Notes: generated by a model from the letters alone, not told the origin. A DNA stretch of 64,000 bases from DASQFQ01 sp963802905 (GCA_963802905.1 CAWDKH010000018.1:124001-188000); one strand, 5' to 3'. Counted from the stretch's first letter, positions 26,175-34,853 are shown. Program-made: numbers and translations.

Positions 26175-27304
26175 ACGACGTCGAGCGGCTGGCCGAGCGC
26201 GCCCAGCGTGAGGGGCGCTTCGGGATCGACACGGAGTTCATGCCCGAGGGCCGCTACCGGCCGCTGCTGTGCCTGGTGCAGCTGAGCATCGGCGGCGAGA
26301 TCGCTGTGCTCGACCCGATGGAGGGCTTCGACCCCGCGCCGCTGGCCGCGCTGCTCGCCGACAACGCGGTGCAGGTCGTGCTCCACGCGGGGCGCCAGGA
26401 CGTCGCGATCCTGCGCCGCGAGTGGCGCACCGACGTCACCAACGTGTTCGACACGCAGATCGCCGCGGGCTTCGCCGGCTTCGCCGCCCAGGCCGGCTAC
26501 ACCGGCCTGCTGCATGACGTGCTGCGGATCCGCGTCGCCAAGACCGCCAGCTTCACGCGCTGGGACGCGCGGCCGCTGACCCAGGAGCAGCTCTCCTACG
26601 CGCGCGAGGACGTCGAGCACCTGCTGCCCCTGGCGGACGAGCTCCAGAAGCGGCTGCGCTCGAGCGGGCGGCTCGAGTGGGCGAAGGAGGAGTGCCGGGT
26701 GATCGCCGACGCCAGCGACGAGCGCGACCCCGAGGAGGTGTGGCGGCGGCTGCCGCGCTCCGGCGGCATGGACCCGCGCGAGCGCGCGGTCGCGAAGGAG
26801 CTCGCCGCCTGGCGCGAGCGCACCGCGATGCGCGAGGACCGCCCGGTCGGCTCGATCGTGCGCGACCCGACGCTGGTGGAGCTCGCCAAGCGCCAGCCCG
26901 CCGGGCGGCGGGAGCTGGGCCAGATCCGCGGCCTCAATCCCGACATCGTCCGGCGCCGCAGCGCCGACCTGCTCGAGACGATCGAGCGCGGGCGCAACGC
27001 CCCGCCGATCCGGCTCGAGGAGTCCGAGCGGTTGCAGACGGAGTCCGTGGACGGACCGGCGACGGCCCTCGCGGAGTCGCTGGTGCGCGCCCGCGCGCAG
27101 GAGGCTGGATTGGCCTACGAGCTGATCGCCGCGCGCGCCGACCTGACGCCGATCGTGGTCTCGACGCGGCGCGGGGACCCGGAGCCGGACGTGCGCACGC
27201 TCAAGGGCTGGCGCCGCGAGCTGGTGGGCGCGGAGCTGCTCGAGCTGCTGCGCGGGCGCCGCCGCCTGGCTGTCGGCGACGGCGGCCGCGTGAGCATCAG
27301 CTAG
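26171..27304 (+). CDS. rnd: Ribonuclease D
   Basis: 3'-5' exoribonuclease for tRNA and stable-RNA 3' maturation, 377 residues. DEDD-type active site: FGIDTEFMPEGRYRPLLCLV (Asp, Glu), VVLHAGRQDVAILRREW (Asp) and SYAREDVEHLLPLADEL (Tyr and Asp). NVFDTQIAAGFAGF, then QAGYTGLLHDVL, is typical. The C-terminal HRDC region is RERAVAKELAAWRERTAMRE, then LVELAKRQPAGRRELGQIRG. ATG overlaps the SDR stop, so the two are coupled. Confidence 0.93.
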   Translation: MNDVERLAERAQREGRFGIDTEFMPEGRYRPLLCLVQLSIGGEIAVLDPMEGFDPAPLAALLADNAVQVVLHAGRQDVAILRREWRTDVTNVFDTQIAAGFAGFAAQAGYTGLLHDVLRIRVAKTASFTRWDARPLTQEQLSYAREDVEHLLPLADELQKRLRSSGRLEWAKEECRVIADASDERDPEEVWRRLPRSGGMDPRERAVAKELAAWRERTAMREDRPVGSIVRDPTLVELAKRQPAGRRELGQIRGLNPDIVRRRSADLLETIERGRNAPPIRLEESERLQTESVDGPATALAESLVRARAQEAGLAYELIAARADLTPIVVSTRRGDPEPDVRTLKGWRRELVGAELLELLRGRRRLAVGDGGRVSIS

Positions 27305-27306
27305 CG

Positions 27307-27356
27307 GATTGCTGCCACGAGCGCCGATGGGCTGAGCGGCCGCTCCGTAAGCAATC
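27307..27356 (+). terminator. Inverted repeats after rnd
   Basis: GATTGCT (27307-27313) pairs with AGCAATC (27350-27356), and a perfect 12-bp palindrome GAGCGGCCGCTC sits at 27334-27345. It starts three bases after the rnd stop, upstream of the VWA operon. Confidence 0.45.
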
Positions 27357-27381
27357 AGCCGGAGTCGGTTACGTTGACCCC

Positions 27382-29076
27382 ATGAAGCGCGGTCAACTCC
27401 TGCTGGCTGTGGTGGCGGCCATCGCGGTCGGCGCGGTCGCGTGGTTCGCCGGCGGGAAGGGCGACAAGGACGAGTCCTCGTCCAAGCCGACGGCCGCCGC
27501 GAAGGCGCCCGCCGGCGCGGTCAAGGTCAGCTTCGCCTACTCCCCGGAGAAGGAGAAGCTGCTGCTCCCGCTGATCAAGAAGTTCAACGGCGAGGGCCAC
27601 GAGGTGGGCGGCAAGCCGGTGTTCGTCGAGGGCATCAACGCCTCCTCGGGCGACGCCGAGACGCGGATCGCCAAGGGCCAGTTCAAGCCGATCGCGTGGT
27701 CACCCGCCTCCTCGCTCTGGGGGCGGCTGCTGAACTTCGAAGCCGACCGGCCCTACACGGCCGAGGAGGCGCCCTCGATCGTGCGCACGCCGCTGGTGAT
27801 CGCAGTCTGGGAGCCGATGGCGCGGGCGCTCGGCTATCCGAAGAAGAAGCTCGGCTACGCGGACGTGCTGCGGCTCGCGACCTCCGGCAAGGGCTGGGCG
27901 GAGTTCGGGCGGCCGGAGTTCGGCGACTTCAAGCTCGTCCACACCGCCCCGGACTTCTCGACCTCCGGGCTGTCGTTCGTGGTCGCCGAGTACTACGCGG
28001 CGCTCGGCAAGAAGGAGGGGCTGGTCGAGAAGGACATCGCCAACGAGGCGGCCCGCAGGAAGGTGCGCGACATCGAGCGCTCGATCGTCCACTACGGCGA
28101 CACGACGCTGTTCATCGCCGACCAGCTCAAGAAGGAGGGGCCCGGCTACGCGAGCGCGGTGGCGATGGAGGAGGTCACGCTGCTCGACTTCAACCGCACC
28201 CGCGGCGACCGCGACAAGCTGATCGCGATCTATCCCGAGGAGGGCACGTTCGACTCCGACTCACCGTTCTTCACGCTCGACGCGCCGTGGGTGAGCGCGC
28301 AGCAGAAGGAGGGAGCCAGCGCGTTCCAGAAGTTCCTGGCCGACGAGATCACCCCCGAGGTGGCGGCGAAGTCGGGCTTCCGCCCCGCCAACCCGGAGAC
28401 CGCGCCGGTGGCGCCGATCACCACCGCCAACGGCGCGGACCCGAAGCAGCCCGAGCGCACGCTCCAGCTGCCCGAGCCGCGCGTGCTGGCCGCGATCAAG
28501 AAGGCCTGGCGCCGCGACCGCAAGCCCGCCAACATCCTGCTCGTGCTCGACACCTCGGGCTCGATGAACGAGGAGCAGCGCCTCGACCGGGCGAAGGCGG
28601 GGCTCGACGTCTTCTTCCGCAACGTCGAACCGCAGGACTCGGTCGGGCTGACGATCTTCTCCGAGAAGGTGCAGCCGCTGGTCGCCCCGGCGCCGCTGAC
28701 CAAGACCGGCAACGAGCTGCGCGCGCGGGTGCGCGACCTGATCGCCGAGGGCGGCACGGCGTTCTACGACGCGACGGTCGAGGCGTTCGACGCCGTGCGC
28801 GCGCAGAAGGCCACGGACCGCATCAACGCGGTGGTCCTGCTGACCGACGGCGAGGACACCGATTCGCAGCAGAGCGCCGACGACGTCGTCCAGCACCTCG
28901 AGGCCCAGGGCGACTCCGCCAACCGCGTGCGCGTGTTCACGATCGCCTACTCCTCGGGCGCGTCGGGCGCCCGCGGGCAGCTCGAGCGCATCGCCGCGGC
29001 GTCGGGGGGCTTGGATTACGAGGGCAAGACGGAGAACATCGAGTCCGTCTATCGCTCCATCTCCTCGTTCTTCTAG
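27382..29076 (+). CDS. Substrate-binding and von Willebrand factor A domain protein
   Basis: A 564-residue exported protein with an N-terminal signal anchor (MKRGQLLLAVVAAIAVGAVA, then WFAGG). Residues ~45-365 form a type II periplasmic-binding-like domain (VKVSFAYSPEKEKLLLPLIK; GDAETRIAKGQFKPIAWSPA). Residues ~390-560 form a VWA domain with an intact MIDAS: DTSGSM (DxSxS), GGTAFYDAT and LLTDGEDTDS. It starts a three-gene unit (stop overlaps the next GTG). An extracytoplasmic, metal-dependent ligand- or protein-binding role is indicated; the ligand is unknown. Confidence 0.88.
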   Translation: MKRGQLLLAVVAAIAVGAVAWFAGGKGDKDESSSKPTAAAKAPAGAVKVSFAYSPEKEKLLLPLIKKFNGEGHEVGGKPVFVEGINASSGDAETRIAKGQFKPIAWSPASSLWGRLLNFEADRPYTAEEAPSIVRTPLVIAVWEPMARALGYPKKKLGYADVLRLATSGKGWAEFGRPEFGDFKLVHTAPDFSTSGLSFVVAEYYAALGKKEGLVEKDIANEAARRKVRDIERSIVHYGDTTLFIADQLKKEGPGYASAVAMEEVTLLDFNRTRGDRDKLIAIYPEEGTFDSDSPFFTLDAPWVSAQQKEGASAFQKFLADEITPEVAAKSGFRPANPETAPVAPITTANGADPKQPERTLQLPEPRVLAAIKKAWRRDRKPANILLVLDTSGSMNEEQRLDRAKAGLDVFFRNVEPQDSVGLTIFSEKVQPLVAPAPLTKTGNELRARVRDLIAEGGTAFYDATVEAFDAVRAQKATDRINAVVLLTDGEDTDSQQSADDVVQHLEAQGDSANRVRVFTIAYSSGASGARGQLERIAAASGGLDYEGKTENIESVYRSISSFF

Positions 29077-29840
29077 TGCCTGCCCCTGCCCCCTACGACC
29101 GCGAACGCTTCAACCGCGCGCTGATCGCCAACGCGCTGCTTGACCCGTTCAACGTCGTGCTGTTCGCAGTCGTGCTGATCGCCGGGATCCTGCTCGGTGT
29201 CTTCGCCTTCGCGCTGCCGATCGGCGCGGTGCTGTACCTCGCGGGCGCGGCTCGCACCTACTTCGACGAGGACGTGGCGAACAAGGTGCTCGAGCGCGAG
29301 CGCGGGGAGCACCGCAAGCGGCTCGAGGAGGGGCGGGTGAAGGTCAAGCCCGAGGACTTCGCGCCCGCGATCGGCCGGCTGCTGCGCGAGGCGCGGATGC
29401 GCGAGCTGCGCATCGGCGACGCCATCTCCCGCGCCGACCTGCCGTTCGAGGAGGTCAGCGAGGAGATCGATCGCTTCGTCGCGGCGATGGACTCGACCGC
29501 TGTGCGCGCGCAGCTGCTGTGGGAGGCGCTGGAGGACACGCCGCCGGCGCGCGTCGAGGCGCGCCTGCAGGAGGTGCGGGCGGGCGGCGGCCAGCCGGAG
29601 CTCGAGGAGGCGCTGACCACGCAGCTCTCGACCCTCAAGCGGATGGAGAAGCAGCTCGAGCGCTTCTTCGGCGAGATGGAGCGGATCCTGGTCGAGCTCG
29701 ACACCGTGCGTTCGCAGCTGGTGTCGGTGTCGGCCTCGAGCGAGTCGCAGCAGCAGACCGAGCTCGCCGCCGACGTCCGCGCCCTGCGCGAGCGGGTGGG
29801 CGCGACTGCGGAGGGGATGGCGGCGGCGTTCGAGGCGTGA
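29076..29840 (+). CDS. Membrane protein with long C-terminal coiled coil
   Basis: A 254-residue protein. GTG at 29076 shares the G of the upstream TAG. Two hydrophobic helices (~20-55: NVVLFAVVLIAGILLGVFAF, then ALPIGAVLYLAGAA) are followed by charged helices. Residues ~175-250 have a heptad pattern (LSTLKRMEKQLERFFGEMER, then ILVELDTVRSQLVSVSAS), suggesting a coiled coil. The layout recalls XpaC/TelA-type partners of VWA proteins, but no diagnostic motif is visible. It sits between the VWA gene and a DUF5655 gene and is probably a cytoplasm-facing partner of the VWA protein. Confidence 0.7.
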   Translation: MPAPAPYDRERFNRALIANALLDPFNVVLFAVVLIAGILLGVFAFALPIGAVLYLAGAARTYFDEDVANKVLERERGEHRKRLEEGRVKVKPEDFAPAIGRLLREARMRELRIGDAISRADLPFEEVSEEIDRFVAAMDSTAVRAQLLWEALEDTPPARVEARLQEVRAGGGQPELEEALTTQLSTLKRMEKQLERFFGEMERILVELDTVRSQLVSVSASSESQQQTELAADVRALRERVGATAEGMAAAFEA

Positions 29841-30364
29841 AGCCCGAGGAGATGATCCGGGAGCTGCCGGGCCCGCCCGTCGAGGAGTGGATCGCTCGGC
29901 TTCCCACCGGCTCGCACGCCGAGCGCAAGGCCTGGCTGCAGGAGCAGGGCCTCGCCTCCAACCACGCCGCGGCCGTGCTCTGGTGGGAGAAGAACGGCGC
30001 CGCGATCCTGTCCGGCGGCGGGGAGCTGATCGATCGCCAGTACGTCGGCCCGAAGGCCGCGCTGCGGCCGATCTACGACCGCGTCGCCGAGGTGATCGCC
30101 TCCTTCGCGGACGTCGAGGTCGGCCCGCGCGGGACCTACGTGTCGTTCGGGCGGCCGAAGCAGTTCGCGCTCGTCCAGCCGAGCACCAAGACGCGGGTCG
30201 ACGTCGGCTTGCGCTTGCCCGGCGTGCCGTTCTCGGGCCGCTTGGCCGACGCGCGCTCATTTGGCTCGGGGAACATCACCCACCGCGTCGGGCTTGAGGC
30301 GGTCGAGGACGTCGACGACGAGCTCGAGGGGTGGCTGCGCGGCGCCTACGACGCGCGCGGCTGA
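29837..30364 (+). CDS. DUF4287/DUF5655-type protein
   Basis: A 175-residue soluble protein; GTG at 29837 overlaps the previous TGA. The N-terminal part (GPPVEEWIARLPTGSHAERK, then AWLQEQGLASNHAAAVLWWE) matches DUF4287-like sequences. The C-terminal part (FADVEVGPRGTYVSFGRPKQ, then FALVQPSTKTRVDVGLRLPG) matches DUF5655, a PDE/nuclease-unlike domain of unknown function that often binds in DNA-related contexts. Third gene of the VWA unit. The C-terminus overlaps the convergent amidohydrolase gene by 19 bp. Confidence 0.75.
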   Translation: MKPEEMIRELPGPPVEEWIARLPTGSHAERKAWLQEQGLASNHAAAVLWWEKNGAAILSGGGELIDRQYVGPKAALRPIYDRVAEVIASFADVEVGPRGTYVSFGRPKQFALVQPSTKTRVDVGLRLPGVPFSGRLADARSFGSGNITHRVGLEAVEDVDDELEGWLRGAYDARG

Positions 30365-31701
30365 CCGTGGACCCAGCGCCCGGCGACCATCGTCGCGCTG
30401 ACGCGGTCGCCGTCGAGCACGACCAGGTCGGCGTCGTAGCCGGGTGAGAGCGCCCCGCGGCGGTCCTCGGCGCCCTCGAGCCAAGCCGGGGCGGCGGTGA
30501 AGCTGGCGATCGCCTCGTCACGGCTGACGCCGCATTCGGCGGCGGAGCGCAGGCCGGCCAGCGGGTCGAGCGCTTCGACGGGCGCGTCCGAGCCGCCGGC
30601 CACGCGGACGCCGGCGTCGAGCAGCTGGCGGTAGGGGTAGGCGCGGTCGAGCCGGTCCGCCCACAGCCGCGCGGCGAGCTCGCGGTCGCTCGTGGCGTGG
30701 CTGTACTGGACCGACGCGGTGACGCCGAGCCGCGCGTAGCGGGCGATGTCGTCGGCGTCAATGCACTGCGCGTGCTCGACGCGGTGGCGCAGCCCGAGCG
30801 GCCGCCAGACGTCCTCGCTCGCCTCGAATCCGTCGAGCGCCTCGCGGTTGGCGAGGTCGCCGATCGCGTGGACCGCCACCGGCATCCCGGCCGCGGCCGC
30901 CTCGCGGACGACGGCGGCGAGCCCGTCCGGCCCCATCAGCCGCATCCCGCCGCCGCCGAGCAGCAGCGCGGTACGCGAGCCGAGCGTGCCGTCCATGAAC
31001 ACCTTCACGTAGCTGCCGCGGTCGGCGTCGGCGTTCGGGACCGACTGCCACACCCGCAACGTCAACTCCCCGGCGTTTCCGAGCGCGGCGAACGCCTCCG
31101 GCGCGCCCCGCGCGCCGTCCTTGTCGTGCACGCCGGTCACGCCGGCGGCGTGCGCGACGGGAATGCCCGCGCGCACCGCGTCAAGGGTCTCCTCCGGCGA
31201 CGCTGCCGCGAACGTGTCGAAGAAGTCCCAGGCTTCCTGTTCCCTCAGCAAGCCATCCTCGTGCTCGGGGCGGCCCCCAGCGGCCAGCGCGGCGGAATTC
31301 ACCCACAGCGTGTGTCCATCGTGCGCTCGCAGCGCCGTCGGCACCTCGCCCGTCACCGCGTCCAACGCCGCCAGCGTCGGCCGCTCCTCGTCCGGCCAAT
31401 CCTCCTCGCGCCACCCGCGCCCCCGCAGCCAGCCAGACGCCGGCTTCTCCGCCGCCTCGATCCGCTCGAGCGCCTCGCCCACCGACTGGGTGCCGAACAG
31501 CGACAGCTCGCGCAGCCCCAACGCCCAGCTCGGGAAGTGCACGTGCGCGTCGACCAGGCCCGGGAGCACGGTGGCGCCGCCGAGGTCGACGATCTCGCCC
31601 GGCGTGTCGTCCGGGCCGATGACCGCGCCCTGCACGACCACGCGGTCGCCGGTCGGCCAGACACGCGCGTTGACCAGCACGACGGTACGGTCAGCGGCCA
31701 T
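30346..31701 (-). CDS. Amidohydrolase family protein (YtcJ-like)
   Basis: Metal-dependent hydrolase, ~451 residues from the ATG at 31701 (GGAG six bases upstream), although the ATG at 31713 is also in frame. Metal ligands: VDAHVHFPSW (HxH), VAVHAIGDLANREAL and RHRVEHAQCID (His residues), and GGSDAPVEALDPLAGL (Asp). GYDADLVVLDGDRV is the closing beta-sandwich strand. YtcJ-type enzymes act on amide or ester bonds of poorly known substrates. The start codon overlaps that of the divergent deacetylase (CCATGG). Confidence 0.87.
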   Translation of the reverse strand: MAADRTVVLVNARVWPTGDRVVVQGAVIGPDDTPGEIVDLGGATVLPGLVDAHVHFPSWALGLRELSLFGTQSVGEALERIEAAEKPASGWLRGRGWREEDWPDEERPTLAALDAVTGEVPTALRAHDGHTLWVNSAALAAGGRPEHEDGLLREQEAWDFFDTFAAASPEETLDAVRAGIPVAHAAGVTGVHDKDGARGAPEAFAALGNAGELTLRVWQSVPNADADRGSYVKVFMDGTLGSRTALLLGGGGMRLMGPDGLAAVVREAAAAGMPVAVHAIGDLANREALDGFEASEDVWRPLGLRHRVEHAQCIDADDIARYARLGVTASVQYSHATSDRELAARLWADRLDRAYPYRQLLDAGVRVAGGSDAPVEALDPLAGLRSAAECGVSRDEAIASFTAAPAWLEGAEDRRGALSPGYDADLVVLDGDRVSATMVAGRWVHGQPRAS

Positions 31702-32512
31702 GGCCCGCTCCACGGTGTGTCTGACGTTCGACTTCGACGCGATGTCCGTCTGGTTCGGCTACAAGCATGTGACCCCCGCCATGCTGCAGCGCGGCGAGTA
31801 CGGCGCGCGCGTCGGCGTGCCGCGACTGTTGCAGATGCTCGAGCGCCATGAGCTGCCGGCGACGTTCTTCGTGCCCGGCCACACGCTCGAGTCGTTCCCC
31901 GAGGCCTCGCAGCAGATCATCGACGCGGGCCACGAGCTCGCGCATCACTCCTACGCCCACGTCGACCCCAGCGGCCAGCAGGCGGACGAGGAGCGGGGCG
32001 ACTTCGAGCGCGCGCTCGAGGCGTTCGAGCAGCTCGGTGTGACGCCCGTCGGCTACCGCTCGCCCTCGGCCGACCTCTCGGCGAGCACGCTGAAGATCCT
32101 CGAGGAGCACGGCTTCCTCTACGACTCGAGCCTGATGGCCGACGACTACCGCCCTTACCGCCCGCGGATCGGCGACCGCGTCTCCCAGCAGGAGCCGCTG
32201 CAGCGCGGGCGCGAGGCGGACCTGATCGAGATCCCGATGTGCTTCGAGCTCGACGACTGGCCGCACTTCCAGTTCAACTTCGAGCCCTCCCGGGTCGGCC
32301 TGTCCGCGCCGAGCAAGGTGCTCGAGATCTGGCAGGGCGAGCTCGACTTCATGCACGAGCACGTCGACGGCGGCGTGCTCGTCGTGGCCATGCACCCGCA
32401 GGTGATCGGCCGCGGCCACCGCGTGGCGATGCTCGAGCGCTTCATCGAGCACGCGCGCGGGCTCGGCGACGTCGAGTTCGCACAGATGGACGAGGTCGCG
32501 CGGCGCCGCTAG
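31700..32512 (+). CDS. Polysaccharide deacetylase (NodB-like, CE4)
   Basis: A 270-residue protein without a signal peptide. NodB motif 1 is CLTFDFDAMS (general-base and metal Asp), motif 2 is HELAHHSYAHVDP (metal His pair), and motif 3 is GYRSPSADLSA. LLQMLERHELPATFFVPGHT is typical of this branch, which includes PuuE-like allantoinases as well as chitooligosaccharide or peptidoglycan deacetylases. Lack of an export signal favours a small intracellular substrate. It is divergent from the amidohydrolase with fully overlapping start codons, so the two may belong to one catabolic function. Confidence 0.88.
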   Translation: MARSTVCLTFDFDAMSVWFGYKHVTPAMLQRGEYGARVGVPRLLQMLERHELPATFFVPGHTLESFPEASQQIIDAGHELAHHSYAHVDPSGQQADEERGDFERALEAFEQLGVTPVGYRSPSADLSASTLKILEEHGFLYDSSLMADDYRPYRPRIGDRVSQQEPLQRGREADLIEIPMCFELDDWPHFQFNFEPSRVGLSAPSKVLEIWQGELDFMHEHVDGGVLVVAMHPQVIGRGHRVAMLERFIEHARGLGDVEFAQMDEVARRR

Positions 32513-33105
32513 GGCGCGAGACCGTTCATCAGCGCGTCCATCTGCGCCTCGACCGCGAACATCTGTGACATGTCGCCGCCGGTGATCAGCAGCCGGTAGA
32601 CGACGGGCCCGGCGAACAGGTCGAGCACCATCTCGAGGTCGAGTCCTTCTCGGATCTCGCCGCGGGCGACCGCACGCTCGAGCACCGTTCGCAGTGCCGC
32701 GCGGCGGGGCTCGACGAGGTTGGCGCGGAAGATCGCGAACAGCTCGGGATCGTTGACGGCCTCCCCGAGCAGGCGCGGCATCAGCGTGGTGCCGCCGCGT
32801 GACGCGCTCGCTCTGACCAACTGGGCGAGCGCTGAGTAGTCGCCGCGCAGGCTGCCGGTGTCCGGCGCCTCGAACTCGTCGTGGAGGAAGACGATCGCGT
32901 CGCGCACGAGCTCGTCCTTGGAGGCCCAGCGGCGGTAGATCGTCGCCTTGCCGACACCGGACCGCGTCCGCACGGCCTCCATCGTCAGCGCGCCGTAGCC
33001 ACCCTCGACGAGCAGGTCGAGGGTGGCGTTGATGATCGCCTGGTGCGATGCCTCGGAGCGTGGCCGCCCCGGCGTGCGCCGGGGCGACTCTGCGGTCTCG
33101 CTCAT
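32509..33105 (-). CDS. TetR/AcrR family regulator of the adjacent efflux pump
   Basis: A 198-residue protein. The helix-turn-helix is at ~20-65: QAIINATLDLLVEGGYGALT, then MEAVRTRSGVGKATIYRRWA. The rest is a helical effector domain (AALRTVLERAVARGEIREGL). ATG at 33105 overlaps the DHA2 stop (ATGA), so it is the second gene of the efflux operon and is expected to repress its own promoter through the paired palindromes upstream of the pump gene at 34679-34753. Confidence 0.9.
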   Translation of the reverse strand: MSETAESPRRTPGRPRSEASHQAIINATLDLLVEGGYGALTMEAVRTRSGVGKATIYRRWASKDELVRDAIVFLHDEFEAPDTGSLRGDYSALAQLVRASASRGGTTLMPRLLGEAVNDPELFAIFRANLVEPRRAALRTVLERAVARGEIREGLDLEMVLDLFAGPVVYRLLITGGDMSQMFAVEAQMDALMNGLAP

Positions 33106-34652
33106 GCGGGGACGGGCTCCCCGACACGGCCGGCCGCGCGCTCGGATGCGGGCTGGGCCTCGCGCGCCGGGATCACCGCGTAGGCGACGATGGCGCCGAC
33201 GAGTGCCACGGCGGCGGCGGCGAGCGCGGCGATGTGCATGCCGCTCACGAACGCGGTCTGGGCGGCGTCGGCCAGCCCGGCGTCGCCGAGTCGGTGGGCG
33301 ACGGCGAGGCCGCCGCTCAGCGTGTCGCTCGCGCTCTCGGCCGCACCGTGCGGGAGCCCGCTGACGGCCTCGTCCATGTCGCCACGGTACTGGCTGGCGA
33401 GGAGCGATCCGAGGATCGCGACGCCGAGCGCGCCGCCCGTCGTGCGGGTCATGTCGTTGACGGCGGAGCCGACGCTGGCCTTCTCGATCGGAAGCGAGCC
33501 CATCACGGACTCGGTGGCGGGCGCCATCGCCATGCCCATGCCGAAGCCGAGCACGAGCAGGTGGGCGGCGACGATGCCGTAGCCCGAGTCGACGTGGAAC
33601 TGCGTGACGATCGACAGCCCGGCGGCGACGAGCACGAGACCGCCGGCGACGACGCGCTTCGTCCCGAACCGCTCGGCGAGCTTCGCCGAGATCGGACCGC
33701 CGAGGATCAGGCCGGCCGCGACGGGGGTGACGCGGATGCCGGCCTCGAGCGCCGAGTAGTCGAGCACGCCCTGGAGGTACTGGGTCAGGAAGAAGATCGT
33801 CCCGAACATCGAGAAGAACACCAGCGTGATCGCCGCGCTCGCGCCGGAGAAGCGCGGGTTGCGGAACAGGCGGATGTCGAGCATGGGCTGCGAGGCGCGC
33901 AGCTCCCAGGCCATGAACGTGCCGAGGATGCCGGCGGCGATGCCGAAGGCGGCGAGGATGGTGGGGCTCGTCCAGCCGCGCGACGGCGCCTCGATGATCG
34001 CCCACACGAGCGTGGTCAGGCCGGCGATCGACAGCGCGAAGCCGGGCAGGTCGAGCCGCGGGGCGGCGGGATCCTTCGACTCCGGGATGAGCCAGCGGCC
34101 CGCGGTGAGCGCGGCGACGACGAACGGAAGGTTGACGAGGAAGACCGCGTTCCAGCTCGCGTGCTCGATCAGCCAGCCGCCGGCGACAGGACCGATGGCG
34201 ATGCCGAGCCCGGAGACGCCGGCCCAGATGCCGATCGCCTTTCCACGTTCGTTGGAGGGGAAGACGGCGGTGATGATCGACAGCGTCGAGGGCATGATGA
34301 ACGCGCCGCCGACGCCCATGAGGGCCCGGGTGGCGATCAGCATCTCGGGCGAGGTGGCCAGCGCAGAGAGGCCGGAGCCGAGGCCGAAGATGAGGAGTCC
34401 GATGCTGAGGCCGCGTTTGCGGCCGAAACGATCACCGAGGGCGCCGGCGGTCAGCAGCAGGCCGGCGAAGACGAGCATGTACGCGTCGACGATCCACTGC
34501 AGCTGGGAGCTGGATGCGCCGAGGTCGCGCTCGAGCGTGGGGAGGGCGACGTTGAGGATGGTGTTGTCCAGCCCGATGACGAGCAGCGACGCCGAGAGGA
34601 CGACGAGCATCCACCAGCGCTGCGGATAGGGCGTGTCGGTCCGTTCGGGCAT
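33102..34652 (-). CDS. MFS drug-efflux transporter, DHA2 family
   Basis: A 516-residue 14-helix transporter. ATG at 34652 is preceded by GGAG (CAGGAGACCCCCATG), so it is preferred to the longer in-frame extension, which would read through the operators. TM1 motif: VIGLDNTILNVALPTL; then LQWIVDAYMLVFAG, GALGDRFGRKRG (motif A) and SGLGIAIGPVAGGWLIEH (motif C). Most similar in layout to EmrB/QacA pumps. It is in an operon with the TetR gene; two 21-bp near-palindromes in the leader suggest drug-inducible repression. Confidence 0.92.
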   Translation of the reverse strand: MPERTDTPYPQRWWMLVVLSASLLVIGLDNTILNVALPTLERDLGASSSQLQWIVDAYMLVFAGLLLTAGALGDRFGRKRGLSIGLLIFGLGSGLSALATSPEMLIATRALMGVGGAFIMPSTLSIITAVFPSNERGKAIGIWAGVSGLGIAIGPVAGGWLIEHASWNAVFLVNLPFVVAALTAGRWLIPESKDPAAPRLDLPGFALSIAGLTTLVWAIIEAPSRGWTSPTILAAFGIAAGILGTFMAWELRASQPMLDIRLFRNPRFSGASAAITLVFFSMFGTIFFLTQYLQGVLDYSALEAGIRVTPVAAGLILGGPISAKLAERFGTKRVVAGGLVLVAAGLSIVTQFHVDSGYGIVAAHLLVLGFGMGMAMAPATESVMGSLPIEKASVGSAVNDMTRTTGGALGVAILGSLLASQYRGDMDEAVSGLPHGAAESASDTLSGGLAVAHRLGDAGLADAAQTAFVSGMHIAALAAAAVALVGAIVAYAVIPAREAQPASERAAGRVGEPVPA

Positions 34653-34678
34653 GGGGGTCTCCTGGGGAGGGAAGGAGA

Positions 34679-34699
34679 GAAACGAGACGGTTTCGTTTC
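34679..34699 (-). promoter_or_regulatory. Proximal TetR operator candidate
   Basis: A 21-bp near-perfect palindrome: half-sites GAAACGA (34679-34685) and TCGTTTC (34693-34699), with only one unmatched pair besides the centre. It lies 27 bp upstream of the DHA2 start codon. Confidence 0.7.
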
Positions 34700-34732
34700 G
34701 CATAGTTGGGCCAAGGTACACGGCCGAATTGC

Positions 34733-34753
34733 GAAACGCAACGGTTCCGTTCC
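34733..34753 (-). promoter_or_regulatory. Distal TetR operator candidate
   Basis: A second copy, identical to the proximal site at 17 of 21 positions (shared core GAAACG, ACGGTT, CGTT), 54 bp away centre to centre. Degenerate as a palindrome, with two unmatched pairs besides the centre. Spacing near five helical turns would put two repressor dimers on one face of the DNA. Confidence 0.6.
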
Positions 34754-34770
34754 GAAATGCCCGAAAGGGC

Positions 34771-34853
34771 AAGCGGCCACCCGCCCCTCATGCTCAAGAG
34801 GCGAATGGCCGCTTAACGACGAAGCGGGCGGTCCCCCCGGGCCACCCGCTTCG
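34771..34853. repeat. Two adjacent hairpins in the 371-bp gap upstream of the efflux operon
   Basis: AAGCGGCCA (34771-34779) pairs perfectly with TGGCCGCTT (34806-34814). Next, a 15-bp stem with two mismatches joins 34820-34834 to 34839-34853. They lie downstream of the RsbW-like gene on the minus strand and may terminate its transcript before the operators. The rest of the gap (34854-35013) shows no gene. A further small palindrome (CTAGG-AGCC-CCTAG, 35014-35027) holds the RsbW stop. Confidence 0.45.
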
